DNA from: Pelorhabdus rhamnosifermentans
GTDB taxonomy: Bacteria; Bacillota; Negativicutes; UMGS1260
Direction: 5' to 3'
Assembly (NCBI RefSeq): GCF_018835585.1
Contig: NZ_JAHGVE010000001.1
Span: 248,001-312,000 of the forward strand
Length of the DNA: 64,000 bases
Of the stretch, positions 10,005-18,719 are shown piece after piece. The stretch's first letter is position 1; each line of letters starts with the position of its first letter. The notes under the pieces were generated by a model. That model worked only from the letters and a program-made list of their open reading frames with translations, was not told the DNA's origin and did no database searches. The translations under genes were made by a program, and so were the position numbers.

Positions 10005-11093
10005 ATGACTAGACGTGCATTAATTACGGGAATTACCGGACAAGATGGGGCCTATTTGGCAGAATTTTTGTTGGAAAAGGGTTACGAAGTTCATGGAATA
10101 AAAAGAAGAACTTCGCTTTTTAATACAGATCGAATCGACCATTTATACAAAGATCAACATGAAGAACATGTGAATTTTTTTCTCCACTTTGGTGATATGA
10201 CTGACTCAACAAATTTGATTAGAATCATTCAGCAGGTACAGCCTGATGAAATTTATAATTTAGCGGCACAAAGTCATGTTCAGGTATCATTTGAAATACC
10301 AGAATATACAGCAAATGCGGATGGATTAGGTACTCTCAGGATTTTGGAAGCACTTCGTATTCTAGGCTTAGAGGAAAAAACTAAATTTTACCAGGCATCA
10401 ACAAGTGAATTGTATGGTTTAGTGCAAGAAACGCCGCAAAAAGAAACCACACCCTTTTATCCTCGGAGTCCATATGCCGCAGCCAAACTTTATGGATATT
10501 GGATTACTGTTAATTATCGCGAGGCGTATGGGATATATGCATGTAACGGCATTTTATTTAATCATGAGTCACCATTACGCGGTGAAACTTTTGTGACGAG
10601 GAAGATTACTCGTGCCGTAGCTAATATCAAATTAGGATTACAAAAAAAATTGTATCTTGGAAATCTAAATGCAAAACGGGACTGGGGTTATGCGAAAGAT
10701 TATGTAGAGGCAATGTGGCTAATGCTGCAGCAGGACAAGCCGGAAGACTTTGTTATTGCTTCAGGACAGACTCATAAAGTACGTGAATTTGTTGAATTGG
10801 CTTTCTGTGAAGCAGGCATTGAAATCGTATGGCACGGAAGCGGTATAGAGGAGAAAGGCGTGGATAGGGCTACTGGTAACGTATTGGTAGAGGTGGATCC
10901 GCGCTATTTTCGTCCCACAGAAGTGGAGTTATTACTTGGTGATCCAACAAAAGCGAGAGAAAAGCTTGGTTGGAGGCCTAAAACTACATTTGCTCAATTA
11001 GTATCTATGATGGTACAAGAGGATATAAAATCAGCACAACGTGATGTTTTATGTAGGAAAAATGGTTTTGAAGTGCGGCAATATAATGAATAG
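10005..11093 (+). CDS. gmd: GDP-mannose 4,6-dehydratase
   Basis: This enzyme converts GDP-D-mannose to GDP-4-keto-6-deoxymannose, the entry to GDP-fucose, GDP-colitose, GDP-perosamine and GDP-rhamnose. The sequence is a clear extended [23 protein letters not shown] binds [20 protein letters not shown] is the Gmd-specific segment, STSELYG carries the catalytic Ser/Thr-Glu and [10 protein letters not shown] the Tyr-Lys pair. The length (362 aa) is typical. A GGAAGG ribosome site precedes the ATG. It stands after a 107-base gap that follows the DUF115 gene, so it may start a new transcription block. The product is probably used by the fcl/colC-like gene at 12308 and the PLP dehydratase at 13257. 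Confidence 0.95.
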   Translation: MTRRALITGITGQDGAYLAEFLLEKGYEVHGIKRRTSLFNTDRIDHLYKDQHEEHVNFFLHFGDMTDSTNLIRIIQQVQPDEIYNLAAQSHVQVSFEIPEYTANADGLGTLRILEALRILGLEEKTKFYQASTSELYGLVQETPQKETTPFYPRSPYAAAKLYGYWITVNYREAYGIYACNGILFNHESPLRGETFVTRKITRAVANIKLGLQKKLYLGNLNAKRDWGYAKDYVEAMWLMLQQDKPEDFVIASGQTHKVREFVELAFCEAGIEIVWHGSGIEEKGVDRATGNVLVEVDPRYFRPTEVELLLGDPTKAREKLGWRPKTTFAQLVSMMVQEDIKSAQRDVLCRKNGFEVRQYNE

Positions 11094-11140
11094 AATAGTG
11101 GATTATTCGTTATATATTTTATATTGTTGGAGGGGTTAAT

Positions 11141-12250
11141 TTGTCATTACCCAAAATATCAATAATTACTGCTACTTTTAATAGTGAGAAATTTTTAGAG
11201 GACACTATATGTAGTATAATTTCACAGAGCTATCCTAATATAGAACATATAATCATTGATGGTGGATCTACTGACAAGACTCTGCAAATTGTTGATAAAT
11301 ATGCTGATAAGATAGCAAAGGTTATCTCGGAACCTGACGATGGTATCTATGATGCTTTTAACAAGGGGATAGATCTTGCTACAGGTGATGTGATTTTTTT
11401 CCTTAATTCTGATGATTATTTAGCTGATAATAAAATTATTGAAGAAGTTCTGAATGTTTTTCGATTCGATCCACGAGTGAATATTGTTTATGGCAACGTA
11501 ACATTTATAGATGAAAAGAGTAAATATGAAAGTATAGTTGGCCAATTGACAACCGTGGAAGATTTAAAACAGGGTCGCATGCTTCCGTTTGCGGGTTTCT
11601 TTGTACGCAAGAAACTATTTAAACAGTATGGACAGTTTGATTTGTCTTATAAAATAACCGCTGATTTTAACTTTGTAAGTAAATGTTTTTTGAATGAGCC
11701 AGAGGCAACTTTTTATATAGATAAAGTAATTGCCTTTTTTAGAACTGGTGGATTAAGTAGTAATCCAATATTTCACAGAAATTTAATTAAAGAACAGAAT
11801 GAAATAATTAGTAAACATTTTGGTATATCAGATACTGTCCAAGAGACGACTACGGATGTTAATGGTTTGTATAAGAGTTGGTTAGATATATTATTGCTGC
11901 AAAACAGAGGGATTTCTAATGTGTTACATATGTACGATGTGCAGAATGTCGCCATATTTGGCACAATGAAAACAGCACATTATTTATTGGAAGATTTAAG
12001 AAAGGAAAAAATTGATATTGTCTGTTTTTTAGACAATAATAAAAATATGCACAATCGTGCAATACAAAATATAGATATTTACTCGCCTGAACGGTTATTA
12101 GAGCATCCCAAAATTGTTGATGCGGTTATTTTATCAATTGAAAGTTATCGTGATGTAGAAATCAAAAGTGATCTTGAAAAGCTGTTAGAGGGTTCAAATA
12201 TCAAGATTTTTTCGTGGAAAGAGTTAGTCAAAATGTCTACTGAAATCTAA
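11141..12250 (+). CDS. Glycosyltransferase family 2 with C-terminal Rossmann-like domain
   Basis: This is a GT-A enzyme: ISIITATFNSEKFLEDT opens the nucleotide-binding fold, IIIDGGSTDKT is the usual second motif, and LNSDDY near residue 91 is the metal-binding DxD equivalent. Residues from about 265 on form an extra domain (VAIFGTMKTAHYLLEDL ... FLDNN) like the small Rossmann domain at the start of the 8812 protein, and I do not know its role. The start is TTG, with GGAGGGG at 11129-11135 well placed. It lies between gmd and the fcl-like gene, suggesting that it transfers the deoxyhexose they make. Confidence 0.85.
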   Translation: MSLPKISIITATFNSEKFLEDTICSIISQSYPNIEHIIIDGGSTDKTLQIVDKYADKIAKVISEPDDGIYDAFNKGIDLATGDVIFFLNSDDYLADNKIIEEVLNVFRFDPRVNIVYGNVTFIDEKSKYESIVGQLTTVEDLKQGRMLPFAGFFVRKKLFKQYGQFDLSYKITADFNFVSKCFLNEPEATFYIDKVIAFFRTGGLSSNPIFHRNLIKEQNEIISKHFGISDTVQETTTDVNGLYKSWLDILLLQNRGISNVLHMYDVQNVAIFGTMKTAHYLLEDLRKEKIDIVCFLDNNKNMHNRAIQNIDIYSPERLLEHPKIVDAVILSIESYRDVEIKSDLEKLLEGSNIKIFSWKELVKMSTEI

Positions 12251-12307
12251 GGATTAGGAGAATACAAAATTTAAAAATCCAGTTTTCATAAGTGAGGAAT
12301 AAAAAAA

Positions 12308-13243
12308 ATGCGTCTGTTACTAACTGGTGGATCAGGTATGGTGGGGCGAAATTTTTTAGAACATCCGGATAGTAGTAGTTTTGATGTTTTATCTCCAGCA
12401 AGTTCTGAACTAAACTTGTTTGATTATCATGCTGTTGAAAACTATCTACTGCAAAATAAGCCAGATATTATTATTCATGCTGCAGGGCGGGTTGGTGGAA
12501 TCCAAGCGAATATACGTCAACCAGTAAGATTTCTGTTAGAGAATCTTGATATGGGGCGTAATATTGTTTGGGCAGCTCGGAAAGCAGGAATAAAACAGTT
12601 TATTAATCTTGGAAGCTCTTGTATGTATCCAAGAGATACTCTCAATCCACTCAAGGAAGAATTAGTACTCAAAGGAGAGCTTGAACCTACAAATGAAGGG
12701 TATGCATTGGCCAAAATTACGACTGCTCGCTTATGTCAGTATATAACAAGTGAGGATAGTACTTATCAGTATAAGACATTGATACCTTGTAATCTTTATG
12801 GTCGTTGGGATAAGTTCGCTCCAGTTTATGCCCATTTGATTCCTGCTGTTATTCGCAAAATACATGAAGCAAAAGTACAGGGGAAAAATACGGTTACCAT
12901 ATGGGGAGAGGGGACTGCAAGGCGGGAGTTTATGTTGGCAAGTGATTTTGCCAGCTGTTTAATAAGGGCGGTCAATCATTTTGAGACATTGCCTGCAATG
13001 ATGAATGTTGGAATAGGTCGAGACTATACAATAGATGAATATTATAAGGCTATTGCAGAAATCGTTGGATATAAAGGAAGTTTTGTTCATGATCATTCTA
13101 AACCAGCTGGAATGAAACAGAAGATCGTCGATATTTCAAAACAGATAGCATGGGAATGGCAAGCAAAAACCAGCTTATGTGAAGGAATTACAGCGACATA
13201 TAAATTTTTTATTGAAAATTATGTAGCACAAATAGTTTGCTGA
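12308..13243 (+). CDS. GDP-L-fucose/GDP-colitose synthase-like epimerase-reductase
   Basis: This is an NADPH-dependent SDR of 311 aa, the normal size for GDP-L-fucose synthase (Fcl/WcaG). Features are LLTGGSGMVGRN (cofactor loop), HAAGRVGGIQAN (a family hallmark), LGSSCMYPRD (active-site Ser and Cys region) and YALAK (Tyr-Lys pair). Fcl epimerises C3 and C5 and reduces C4 of GDP-4-keto-6-deoxymannose. ColC, which makes GDP-colitose, is a close homologue that acts on the 3-deoxy intermediate. Because the next gene looks like a 3-dehydratase rather than an aminotransferase, either product is possible, so I leave the symbol empty. Confidence 0.87.
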   Translation: MRLLLTGGSGMVGRNFLEHPDSSSFDVLSPASSELNLFDYHAVENYLLQNKPDIIIHAAGRVGGIQANIRQPVRFLLENLDMGRNIVWAARKAGIKQFINLGSSCMYPRDTLNPLKEELVLKGELEPTNEGYALAKITTARLCQYITSEDSTYQYKTLIPCNLYGRWDKFAPVYAHLIPAVIRKIHEAKVQGKNTVTIWGEGTARREFMLASDFASCLIRAVNHFETLPAMMNVGIGRDYTIDEYYKAIAEIVGYKGSFVHDHSKPAGMKQKIVDISKQIAWEWQAKTSLCEGITATYKFFIENYVAQIVC

Positions 13244-13256
13244 AAGGAAGAGAAGA

Positions 13257-14489
13257 GTGCGAAAAAAAATTGGTGTGGGTTATGCCTATGTTAGTGAATT
13301 AGAAAAGAAATATGTAAATATGGCTTTAGATGCAGGCAGACTTTCACAAGGCGAATTCGTATATAAGTTCGAAAGACAATTCGCAAAGCTGCATAATCAG
13401 AAGTATGGAATTGCATGTAATAGTGGAACTTCTGCATTGCATGCTGCATTAGAGGCATTAAAAGAAAAATATAATTGGAAAGAAGGCAGTGAAGTTATTG
13501 TTCCGGCCATTACCTTTATTGCTACTTCAAATGCTTGTCTTCATGCTAGGCTGAAACCTGTTTTTGTGGATGTTGATTCTTTATCCTATAATATAAATCC
13601 GAAATTAATTGAAGAAAAAATCACCAAAAATACGGTAGCTATTATGCCTGTTCATACCTTTGGACAACCATGTGAAATGGACGAAATTGTAGCTATCAGT
13701 AAAAAATATCATCTTAAGATAATAGAAGATTGTGCTGAGGCTCATTTTGCTGTATATAAAGGACAACCAGTAGGGAGTTTTAGTGATATTTCTGGTTTTA
13801 GTACTTATGTGGCGCATACGATTACTACCGGGGTTGGTGGAGTTATTACTACTAATGACTCAGAATTAGCAGAAATATGCCGTTCTCTGATTGCACATGG
13901 ACGAGCTTGTACATGTGAGAAATGCGTAGCTTCCAATTCGGAGTATGTTTGCAAACTACGTATGCAAACCGATATTGATAAACGTTTTATGATGGTAAGG
14001 ATGGGATATAGTTATAGAATAGGTGAACTTGAAGGTGCTCTTGGAATTGCTCAATTGGAAAACCGTGAATATATTATGCAGACACGTAAAGAAAATGCAG
14101 CGTATCTTACGGAGCGGTTTAAAGATTATGAAGAGTTTTTCCAGCTACCTTATTATCCTAAGTATATTGATCATTCTTTTATGATGTATCCAATAGTAGT
14201 AAAGAAAACAGCACCATTTTCACGCAAAGAAATAATAGATTTTTTGGAACAGAATAATATTGAAAGTAGACCTATGCTTCCTCTGTTAAATCAGCCGATC
14301 TATAAAGAAATATTCGGTGATATTGAAAAGAACTATCCTGTGGCTCAATGGATAAATAATAATGGATTTTATATTGGATGTCATCATGGATTAAATGAAG
14401 ATGACCTAGAATATATTGTAGCCAGGATAGCTGAGTTTATACAAGGCGTAAAGAAAGCTAAACAAACAACATCAATTGTTACTAAATAA
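13257..14489 (+). CDS. DegT-fold PLP protein, probable sugar 3-dehydratase (ColD/E1-like)
   Basis: The fold is that of DegT/StrS sugar aminotransferases: NSGTSALHAAL for PLP phosphate, EDCAEAH for the pyridine Asp. At the position where aminotransferases carry the Schiff-base Lys, this protein reads YVAHTITTGVGG, so His187 replaces Lys. That change is the hallmark of the PMP-dependent 3-dehydratases ColD and E1/DdhC. It also has Cys159, Cys218, Cys220, Cys223 and Cys232. Cys159-X58-Cys-X1-Cys plus a later Cys closely resembles the [2Fe-2S] ligand pattern I recall for E1 (C-X57-C-X1-C-X7-C). The start is GTG, with AAAGGAAGAG just upstream. With gmd and an fcl/colC-like gene it suggests a GDP-3,6-dideoxyhexose route. 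The substrate and the presence of a cluster are inferred. Confidence 0.75.
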   Translation: MRKKIGVGYAYVSELEKKYVNMALDAGRLSQGEFVYKFERQFAKLHNQKYGIACNSGTSALHAALEALKEKYNWKEGSEVIVPAITFIATSNACLHARLKPVFVDVDSLSYNINPKLIEEKITKNTVAIMPVHTFGQPCEMDEIVAISKKYHLKIIEDCAEAHFAVYKGQPVGSFSDISGFSTYVAHTITTGVGGVITTNDSELAEICRSLIAHGRACTCEKCVASNSEYVCKLRMQTDIDKRFMMVRMGYSYRIGELEGALGIAQLENREYIMQTRKENAAYLTERFKDYEEFFQLPYYPKYIDHSFMMYPIVVKKTAPFSRKEIIDFLEQNNIESRPMLPLLNQPIYKEIFGDIEKNYPVAQWINNNGFYIGCHHGLNEDDLEYIVARIAEFIQGVKKAKQTTSIVTK

Positions 14490-14569
14490 TCTAGTCGAAA
14501 ATCTTATGCTTTTTTATAGGATATTTTTTTAAAATGTCAAATGAAGACTAATGAATATGGAGAATAACT

Positions 14570-15760
14570 ATGAATTTATGTGATAAAAACATAATGATTT
14601 CAGTTGTAATCCCTGCTTATAATGTTGCAAAATATTTGGAACAAGCAGTTAACAGTATTTTGAAGCAAACGATTCTTCCCTATGAAATCATTATTATTGA
14701 GGATTGTAGTAATGATGAAACTTATTCTGTAGCAATGGAGCTTGCTAAAAATAATCCAGTGTCAATCAAGGTATATAAACAAGAAGAAAATAGTGGAGTT
14801 TCTGCTGCAAGAAATAAGGGAATTGAATTAGCGCAATCAGAATGGGTATTATTTATGGATGCTGATGATATTGCAGAACCAGCGCTTGTAGAAAAGGAGT
14901 GTCGCCGCGTTTATGAACTACAAAGTGTATGGAAAACGCCGGTTGTACTTGTGCATAGCGCCTATAGACAGGTTACGGAGGCTGGAAAATCATTAGGGCT
15001 TCTTAATTGGAAACAGGTTCAACCTGAAGAAATACTAGGATATGAATTAGTTAGAAATCATATTATTTCCACATCAGGTGTTCTGGTAAATAAGGACGTA
15101 GTACTTCGCGTTGGAGCGTTTAACACAGCCTTGAAGTATTCTGAAGATTGGGATCTATGGCTTAAACTGGCACAAGTTGGCGGATTTGGTTATGTCGATG
15201 AACCACTTGTATGTGTGCGAAGACATGATGGAAATGCATCTGGGAAATTGGCCAATATGCTTGATGGCGCGAAGGGTATTCTGAAACGCTATGATGTTTC
15301 CTTTATTGAGCGAGCAATTCATCAGCGGAAGCTATCATGGGAAGTGAATCAAGCAGATTTTATAGAGCTTCTTTATAGGCTAGATAAATGGCAAGAGGGA
15401 TATGTTTTTGTTAGTACATTGATTGATCAACATCCTTCATTGGCTAGTGGCTATTTTCTTGATAGTTTATATCATTTATACTACCACAGTTGGGATAAGG
15501 CAAAGCAGTCATTGCTTTCTACAATCCACTATAACCCACAGCATGGTGCTGCCTTGAATAATTTAGGTGCAGTTTTAGGGATACAAGGAGAATATAGTCA
15601 AGCTAAAGAATATTTTAGACGGGCAAGTATGCTTTTCCCTATGTATATGGATGCAAATCATAACTCAAGTATACTAGGTAAATATAGTATGATACCAGTA
15701 AATGAAGTTAAATTTACTTGGCGTGAGTTGCGACCAGTATTGTTATCTTATACGGAGTAA
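14570..15760 (+). CDS. Glycosyltransferase family 2 with C-terminal TPR region
   Basis: The N-terminal 230 residues are a GT2 domain: ISVVIPAYNVAKYLEQAV, IIIEDCSNDET, and MDADDIAEP as the metal-binding motif. The EDWDLWLKLAQ segment is the usual acceptor-side motif. Residues from about 290 form TPR-like helices (AALNNLGAVLGIQGEYSQAK, YFRRAS). GT2-plus-TPR fusions are common in flagellin and S-layer glycosylation loci of Firmicutes. GGAG is located 8-12 bases before the ATG. It begins the nonulosonate/acyl block and is followed within 20 bases by the PseH-like gene. Confidence 0.85.
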   Translation: MNLCDKNIMISVVIPAYNVAKYLEQAVNSILKQTILPYEIIIIEDCSNDETYSVAMELAKNNPVSIKVYKQEENSGVSAARNKGIELAQSEWVLFMDADDIAEPALVEKECRRVYELQSVWKTPVVLVHSAYRQVTEAGKSLGLLNWKQVQPEEILGYELVRNHIISTSGVLVNKDVVLRVGAFNTALKYSEDWDLWLKLAQVGGFGYVDEPLVCVRRHDGNASGKLANMLDGAKGILKRYDVSFIERAIHQRKLSWEVNQADFIELLYRLDKWQEGYVFVSTLIDQHPSLASGYFLDSLYHLYYHSWDKAKQSLLSTIHYNPQHGAALNNLGAVLGIQGEYSQAKEYFRRASMLFPMYMDANHNSSILGKYSMIPVNEVKFTWRELRPVLLSYTE

Positions 15761-15779
15761 GTGAATTGGAGGTGAAATA

Positions 15780-16328
15780 ATGCCAAAACGTGAAGATTAT
15801 CAGCTAAGATCCATGGCAGAAACGGATTTGGAAATTGTACTTAACTGGCGTAATTCAGATCATATACGGGCTAACATGTATAACGATCATATTATTACTA
15901 TGGGAGAACATCAGGCCTGGTTTGCGAGAATGAAACAAAGAGAGGAAAGTGTTTTTCAGATATTTGAATTTCGTTCTCGTCCTGTGGGATTAGTGAATTT
16001 TACGGAAATAGATCAGAGCAGCAATAAATGTGTTTATGGATGCTATATAGGTGAGGACAAAGTATTACCTGGTTTGGGAGCCTATATGGAGTTCTTTGCT
16101 CTTGACTATATTTTTTTGGAAAAAGCTATTAGAAAAGTAAGTTGTGAGGTCTTTACATTTAACCAACATACGATTGCTATGCATAAAAAATTTGGCTTTA
16201 GAGAAGAGGGTTATCTCTCAAAACATATTCTTAAAAATGGTGCTTATAACGATATAAGGGTGTTGGCAATTTTCAATGAAGATTGGTTAAGTAAAAAGCC
16301 TCAATTGGAAAAAATATTGTTTAGATGA
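15780..16328 (+). CDS. pseH: PseH-like GNAT N-acetyltransferase
   Basis: This is a GNAT-fold acyltransferase of 182 aa. YQLRSMAETDLEIVLNWRNS at the N-terminus and HKKFGFREEGYL near the C-terminus are typical of the PseH group, which acetylates UDP-4-amino-4,6-dideoxy-AltNAc in pseudaminic acid synthesis. GACGEQ-like acetyl-CoA loop residues are represented here by LPGLGAYMEFFAL. A PseI-like synthase 4 kb downstream supports the assignment. GGAGGTG precedes the ATG. Given the carrier-protein genes that follow, this enzyme might accept an acyl-carrier thioester instead of acetyl-CoA; that is speculation. Confidence 0.8.
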   Translation: MPKREDYQLRSMAETDLEIVLNWRNSDHIRANMYNDHIITMGEHQAWFARMKQREESVFQIFEFRSRPVGLVNFTEIDQSSNKCVYGCYIGEDKVLPGLGAYMEFFALDYIFLEKAIRKVSCEVFTFNQHTIAMHKKFGFREEGYLSKHILKNGAYNDIRVLAIFNEDWLSKKPQLEKILFR

Positions 16329-16363
16329 CTAAGATAATAAATGGAGAGTTGGAGGTAGGGGTC

Positions 16364-16666
16364 ATGGAACAACAAATATACGATTTGATCATAAAAGTAT
16401 TGGCTGACTATAATGAGCAAAATGAAGAGCAGCGAATTTCTGTAGAAAAAGGAATGGATGCTCCGCTATATGGACTAGGTGGAACATTGGATTCTTTAGG
16501 TTTAGTACATTTTATTGTGGATGTGGAACAGGAGTTAGAAGATCAGATGGATGTTACCTTAGAAATCGTTAGCGAGAAAGCAATGTCTCAGACGACGAGT
16601 CCATTTTTGACCATCGGAACTTTAACGAAATTTATTCAAAAGTTGATACAAGAGCGTGATGAGTGA
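16364..16666 (+). CDS. Acyl carrier protein
   Basis: This small acidic protein of 100 aa has the phosphopantetheine site TLDSLGLVHFIVDVE (Ser about 44). An in-frame ATG at 16325 overlaps the preceding stop, but GGAGG at 16351-16355 is properly spaced for the ATG at 16364. It is followed with overlapping stop/start (TGATG) by an SDR and then by an AMP ligase, so the three probably act as activate, load and reduce steps on a carrier-bound acid. It is somewhat longer than a fatty-acid ACP and is clearly distinct from the second ACP at 21458. Confidence 0.85.
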   Translation: MEQQIYDLIIKVLADYNEQNEEQRISVEKGMDAPLYGLGGTLDSLGLVHFIVDVEQELEDQMDVTLEIVSEKAMSQTTSPFLTIGTLTKFIQKLIQERDE

Positions 16667-17364
16667 TGGCTAGTTCTGTTACACTGATTACAGGTACGAG
16701 CAGAGGAATTGGTAAATATCTAGCCGAGTACTATGTGTCATTAGGTCATCAGGTTATTGGCTGTAGCCGACATAGGCCAGAGTGGTCGCTGGAGAATTAT
16801 GAGCATTTTGAGGTTGCCGTAAATGATGAAATTGGTGTAAAAAAGATGTTTTCTGCCATTCGTAAAAAATATGGGAAATTGGATCACTTGATCAATAATG
16901 CTGGCATTGCTTCGATGAATCACTTTATGCTGACTCCAGTGGATACAGTGCGTAATGTCTTGGAAACGAATCTAATTGGTACTTTTTTGGTGACGAGAGA
17001 AGCAAGTAAATTGATGCAAAAACAAAAACAGGGGCGCATTGTTAATTTTTCTACTGTAGCTGTACCATTAAAGTTGGAAGGAGAGGCGATTTACGCTTCA
17101 TCTAAAGCTGGTGTTGTTACGATGACACAAATACTTGCCAAGGAATTAGCTGAACTTGGAATTACAGTGAATGCCGTGGGTCCCACTCCCATCAAAACGG
17201 ATCTGATACGTTCTGTTCCAAAAGACAAAATTGAGCGGTTGGTCGCACAGCAGGCGATAAAAAGATTCGGTGAGTTTCAAGATGTAGTCAATGTTATAGA
17301 TTTCTTCTTACGCCCAGAGAGTAACTTTGTTACTGGGCAGATAATTTATCTTGGGGGGATATAA
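16666..17364 (+). CDS. SDR family 3-oxoacyl-ACP reductase-like protein
   Basis: This is a classical short-chain dehydrogenase: TGTSRGIGKYLAEYY is the NADP-binding loop, NNAGIASMN is the structural NAG motif, and FSTVAVP with YASSKAG provides the Ser and Tyr-x-x-x-Lys catalytic residues. The 232 aa length is like FabG. The ATG overlaps the stop of the carrier-protein gene. Because it is between a carrier protein and an AMP ligase, reduction of a carrier-bound beta-keto acyl group (for example to a 3-hydroxyacyl group for N-acylation of a sugar) is plausible. A free keto-sugar substrate cannot be excluded. Confidence 0.85.
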   Translation: MASSVTLITGTSRGIGKYLAEYYVSLGHQVIGCSRHRPEWSLENYEHFEVAVNDEIGVKKMFSAIRKKYGKLDHLINNAGIASMNHFMLTPVDTVRNVLETNLIGTFLVTREASKLMQKQKQGRIVNFSTVAVPLKLEGEAIYASSKAGVVTMTQILAKELAELGITVNAVGPTPIKTDLIRSVPKDKIERLVAQQAIKRFGEFQDVVNVIDFFLRPESNFVTGQIIYLGGI

Positions 17365-17365
17365 C

Positions 17366-18715
17366 ATGTATATTAATTTTTTAATGGAACGATTCGAGCA
17401 ACAACGAACAAAAAAATTTATGGTTTGGCATGAAAAATTCTTTGATTACCAATGGTTGTTCCAACGTGTTAACTATTGGAAACAGATGATTGCAAATGAA
17501 GAAATCGAATTAAGTTCCGTTGTAGCTGTATATGGTGATTTTTCGCCAAATTCGGTTGCTTTATTTTTAGCATTAATCGATCATCAGTGTATCGTGGTTC
17601 CTCTTACAGAATCGGTATTACATAAAAAAGATGAATTTTTGGAAACGGCGCAAGTGGAATGTCTTATTTCCCTTAATGAAAGTGATGAAGCAAAAATAGC
17701 ACGTTTAGAAAATCAAGCAAGTCATCCAATGCTTCAAGAACTGAAAATAAAAAAATGTCCTGGTCTGATTTTGTTTTCTTCTGGCTCTACAGGAAAAAGT
17801 AAAGCTGCAGTCCATAATATAACGGGAATGCTCGAAAAGTATCAAACACCACGTCCATCGCTCAAAACGATTACTTTTTTATTGTATGATCATATTGGCG
17901 GCGTAAATACTATGTTGCATACATTGTCTAATACTGGCTGCATATATACTTTAAAAGATCGCAATCCTGGTACAGTGTTGGCAGAAATTGAAAAACATAA
18001 GATTGAATTGTTGCCGACTTCACCGACGTTTATTAATATGATTTTATTAAGTGAGGCTTATAAACGATATGATTTAAGTAGTTTAAAAATTATTAGTTAC
18101 GGTACTGAGCCAATGCCGGAAAGCACTCTTAGGCGATTACACGAACTGTTTCCTAGTATTAAACTTTTGCAAACATACGGGTTATCCGAAGTTGGGATTT
18201 TACGCTCTAAATCAAAGAGTTCCGATTCTTTATGGGTGAAGGTTGGCGGGGAAGGGTTCGAAACCCGCATTGTCAATGATATGTTGGAGATCAAGTCCCG
18301 TTCTGCCATGATGGGGTATTTAAATGCACCTAGCCCATTTACTGAAGATGGTTGGTTTAAGACTGGCGATGTTGTAGAACAAGATGGCGAGTATATTAAA
18401 ATCTTAGGCAGAATATCTGAGATTATTAATGTGGGTGGGCAAAAGGTTTATCCGGCGGAAGTCGAGAGTGTTATCCAAATGATTGATAATATTGCTGAAG
18501 TGACTGTGTACGGAGAGCGAAATCCTATAACAGGTAACTTCGTTTGTGCTAAAGTTAGGTTAGCTAAAGAAGAGGATAAAAAGCAAGTGATTTACCGTAT
18601 TAAAAATGTGTGTAAGGATAAGTTGGAATCTTTTAAAGTTCCCGTTAGAATTAAAGTGGTTCAAGAATTACAGCATAGTGCACGCTTTAAGAAGACACGT
18701 TGCGGTGGAGTTTGA
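17366..18715 (+). CDS. AMP-dependent acyl ligase
   Basis: This ANL-superfamily adenylating enzyme of 449 aa activates a carboxylic acid with ATP. ILFSSGSTGKSKAAVHN is the P-loop-like A3 motif, LQTYGLSEVG is A5, WFKTGDVVE is A7 and GRISEIINVGGQKVYP is A8 with the hinge. The A10 region reads HSARFKKTR, so the usual GK pair is altered although lysines are present. GGGGGG at 17353-17358 precedes the ATG at 17366; an upstream TTG at 17351 is less likely. It most likely loads the carrier protein encoded at 16364. The length and the weak A10 fit ligases of C. jejuni flagellar-locus type (Cj1307-like), recalled from memory. Confidence 0.85.
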   Translation: MYINFLMERFEQQRTKKFMVWHEKFFDYQWLFQRVNYWKQMIANEEIELSSVVAVYGDFSPNSVALFLALIDHQCIVVPLTESVLHKKDEFLETAQVECLISLNESDEAKIARLENQASHPMLQELKIKKCPGLILFSSGSTGKSKAAVHNITGMLEKYQTPRPSLKTITFLLYDHIGGVNTMLHTLSNTGCIYTLKDRNPGTVLAEIEKHKIELLPTSPTFINMILLSEAYKRYDLSSLKIISYGTEPMPESTLRRLHELFPSIKLLQTYGLSEVGILRSKSKSSDSLWVKVGGEGFETRIVNDMLEIKSRSAMMGYLNAPSPFTEDGWFKTGDVVEQDGEYIKILGRISEIINVGGQKVYPAEVESVIQMIDNIAEVTVYGERNPITGNFVCAKVRLAKEEDKKQVIYRIKNVCKDKLESFKVPVRIKVVQELQHSARFKKTRCGGV

Positions 18716-18719
18716 GGGT

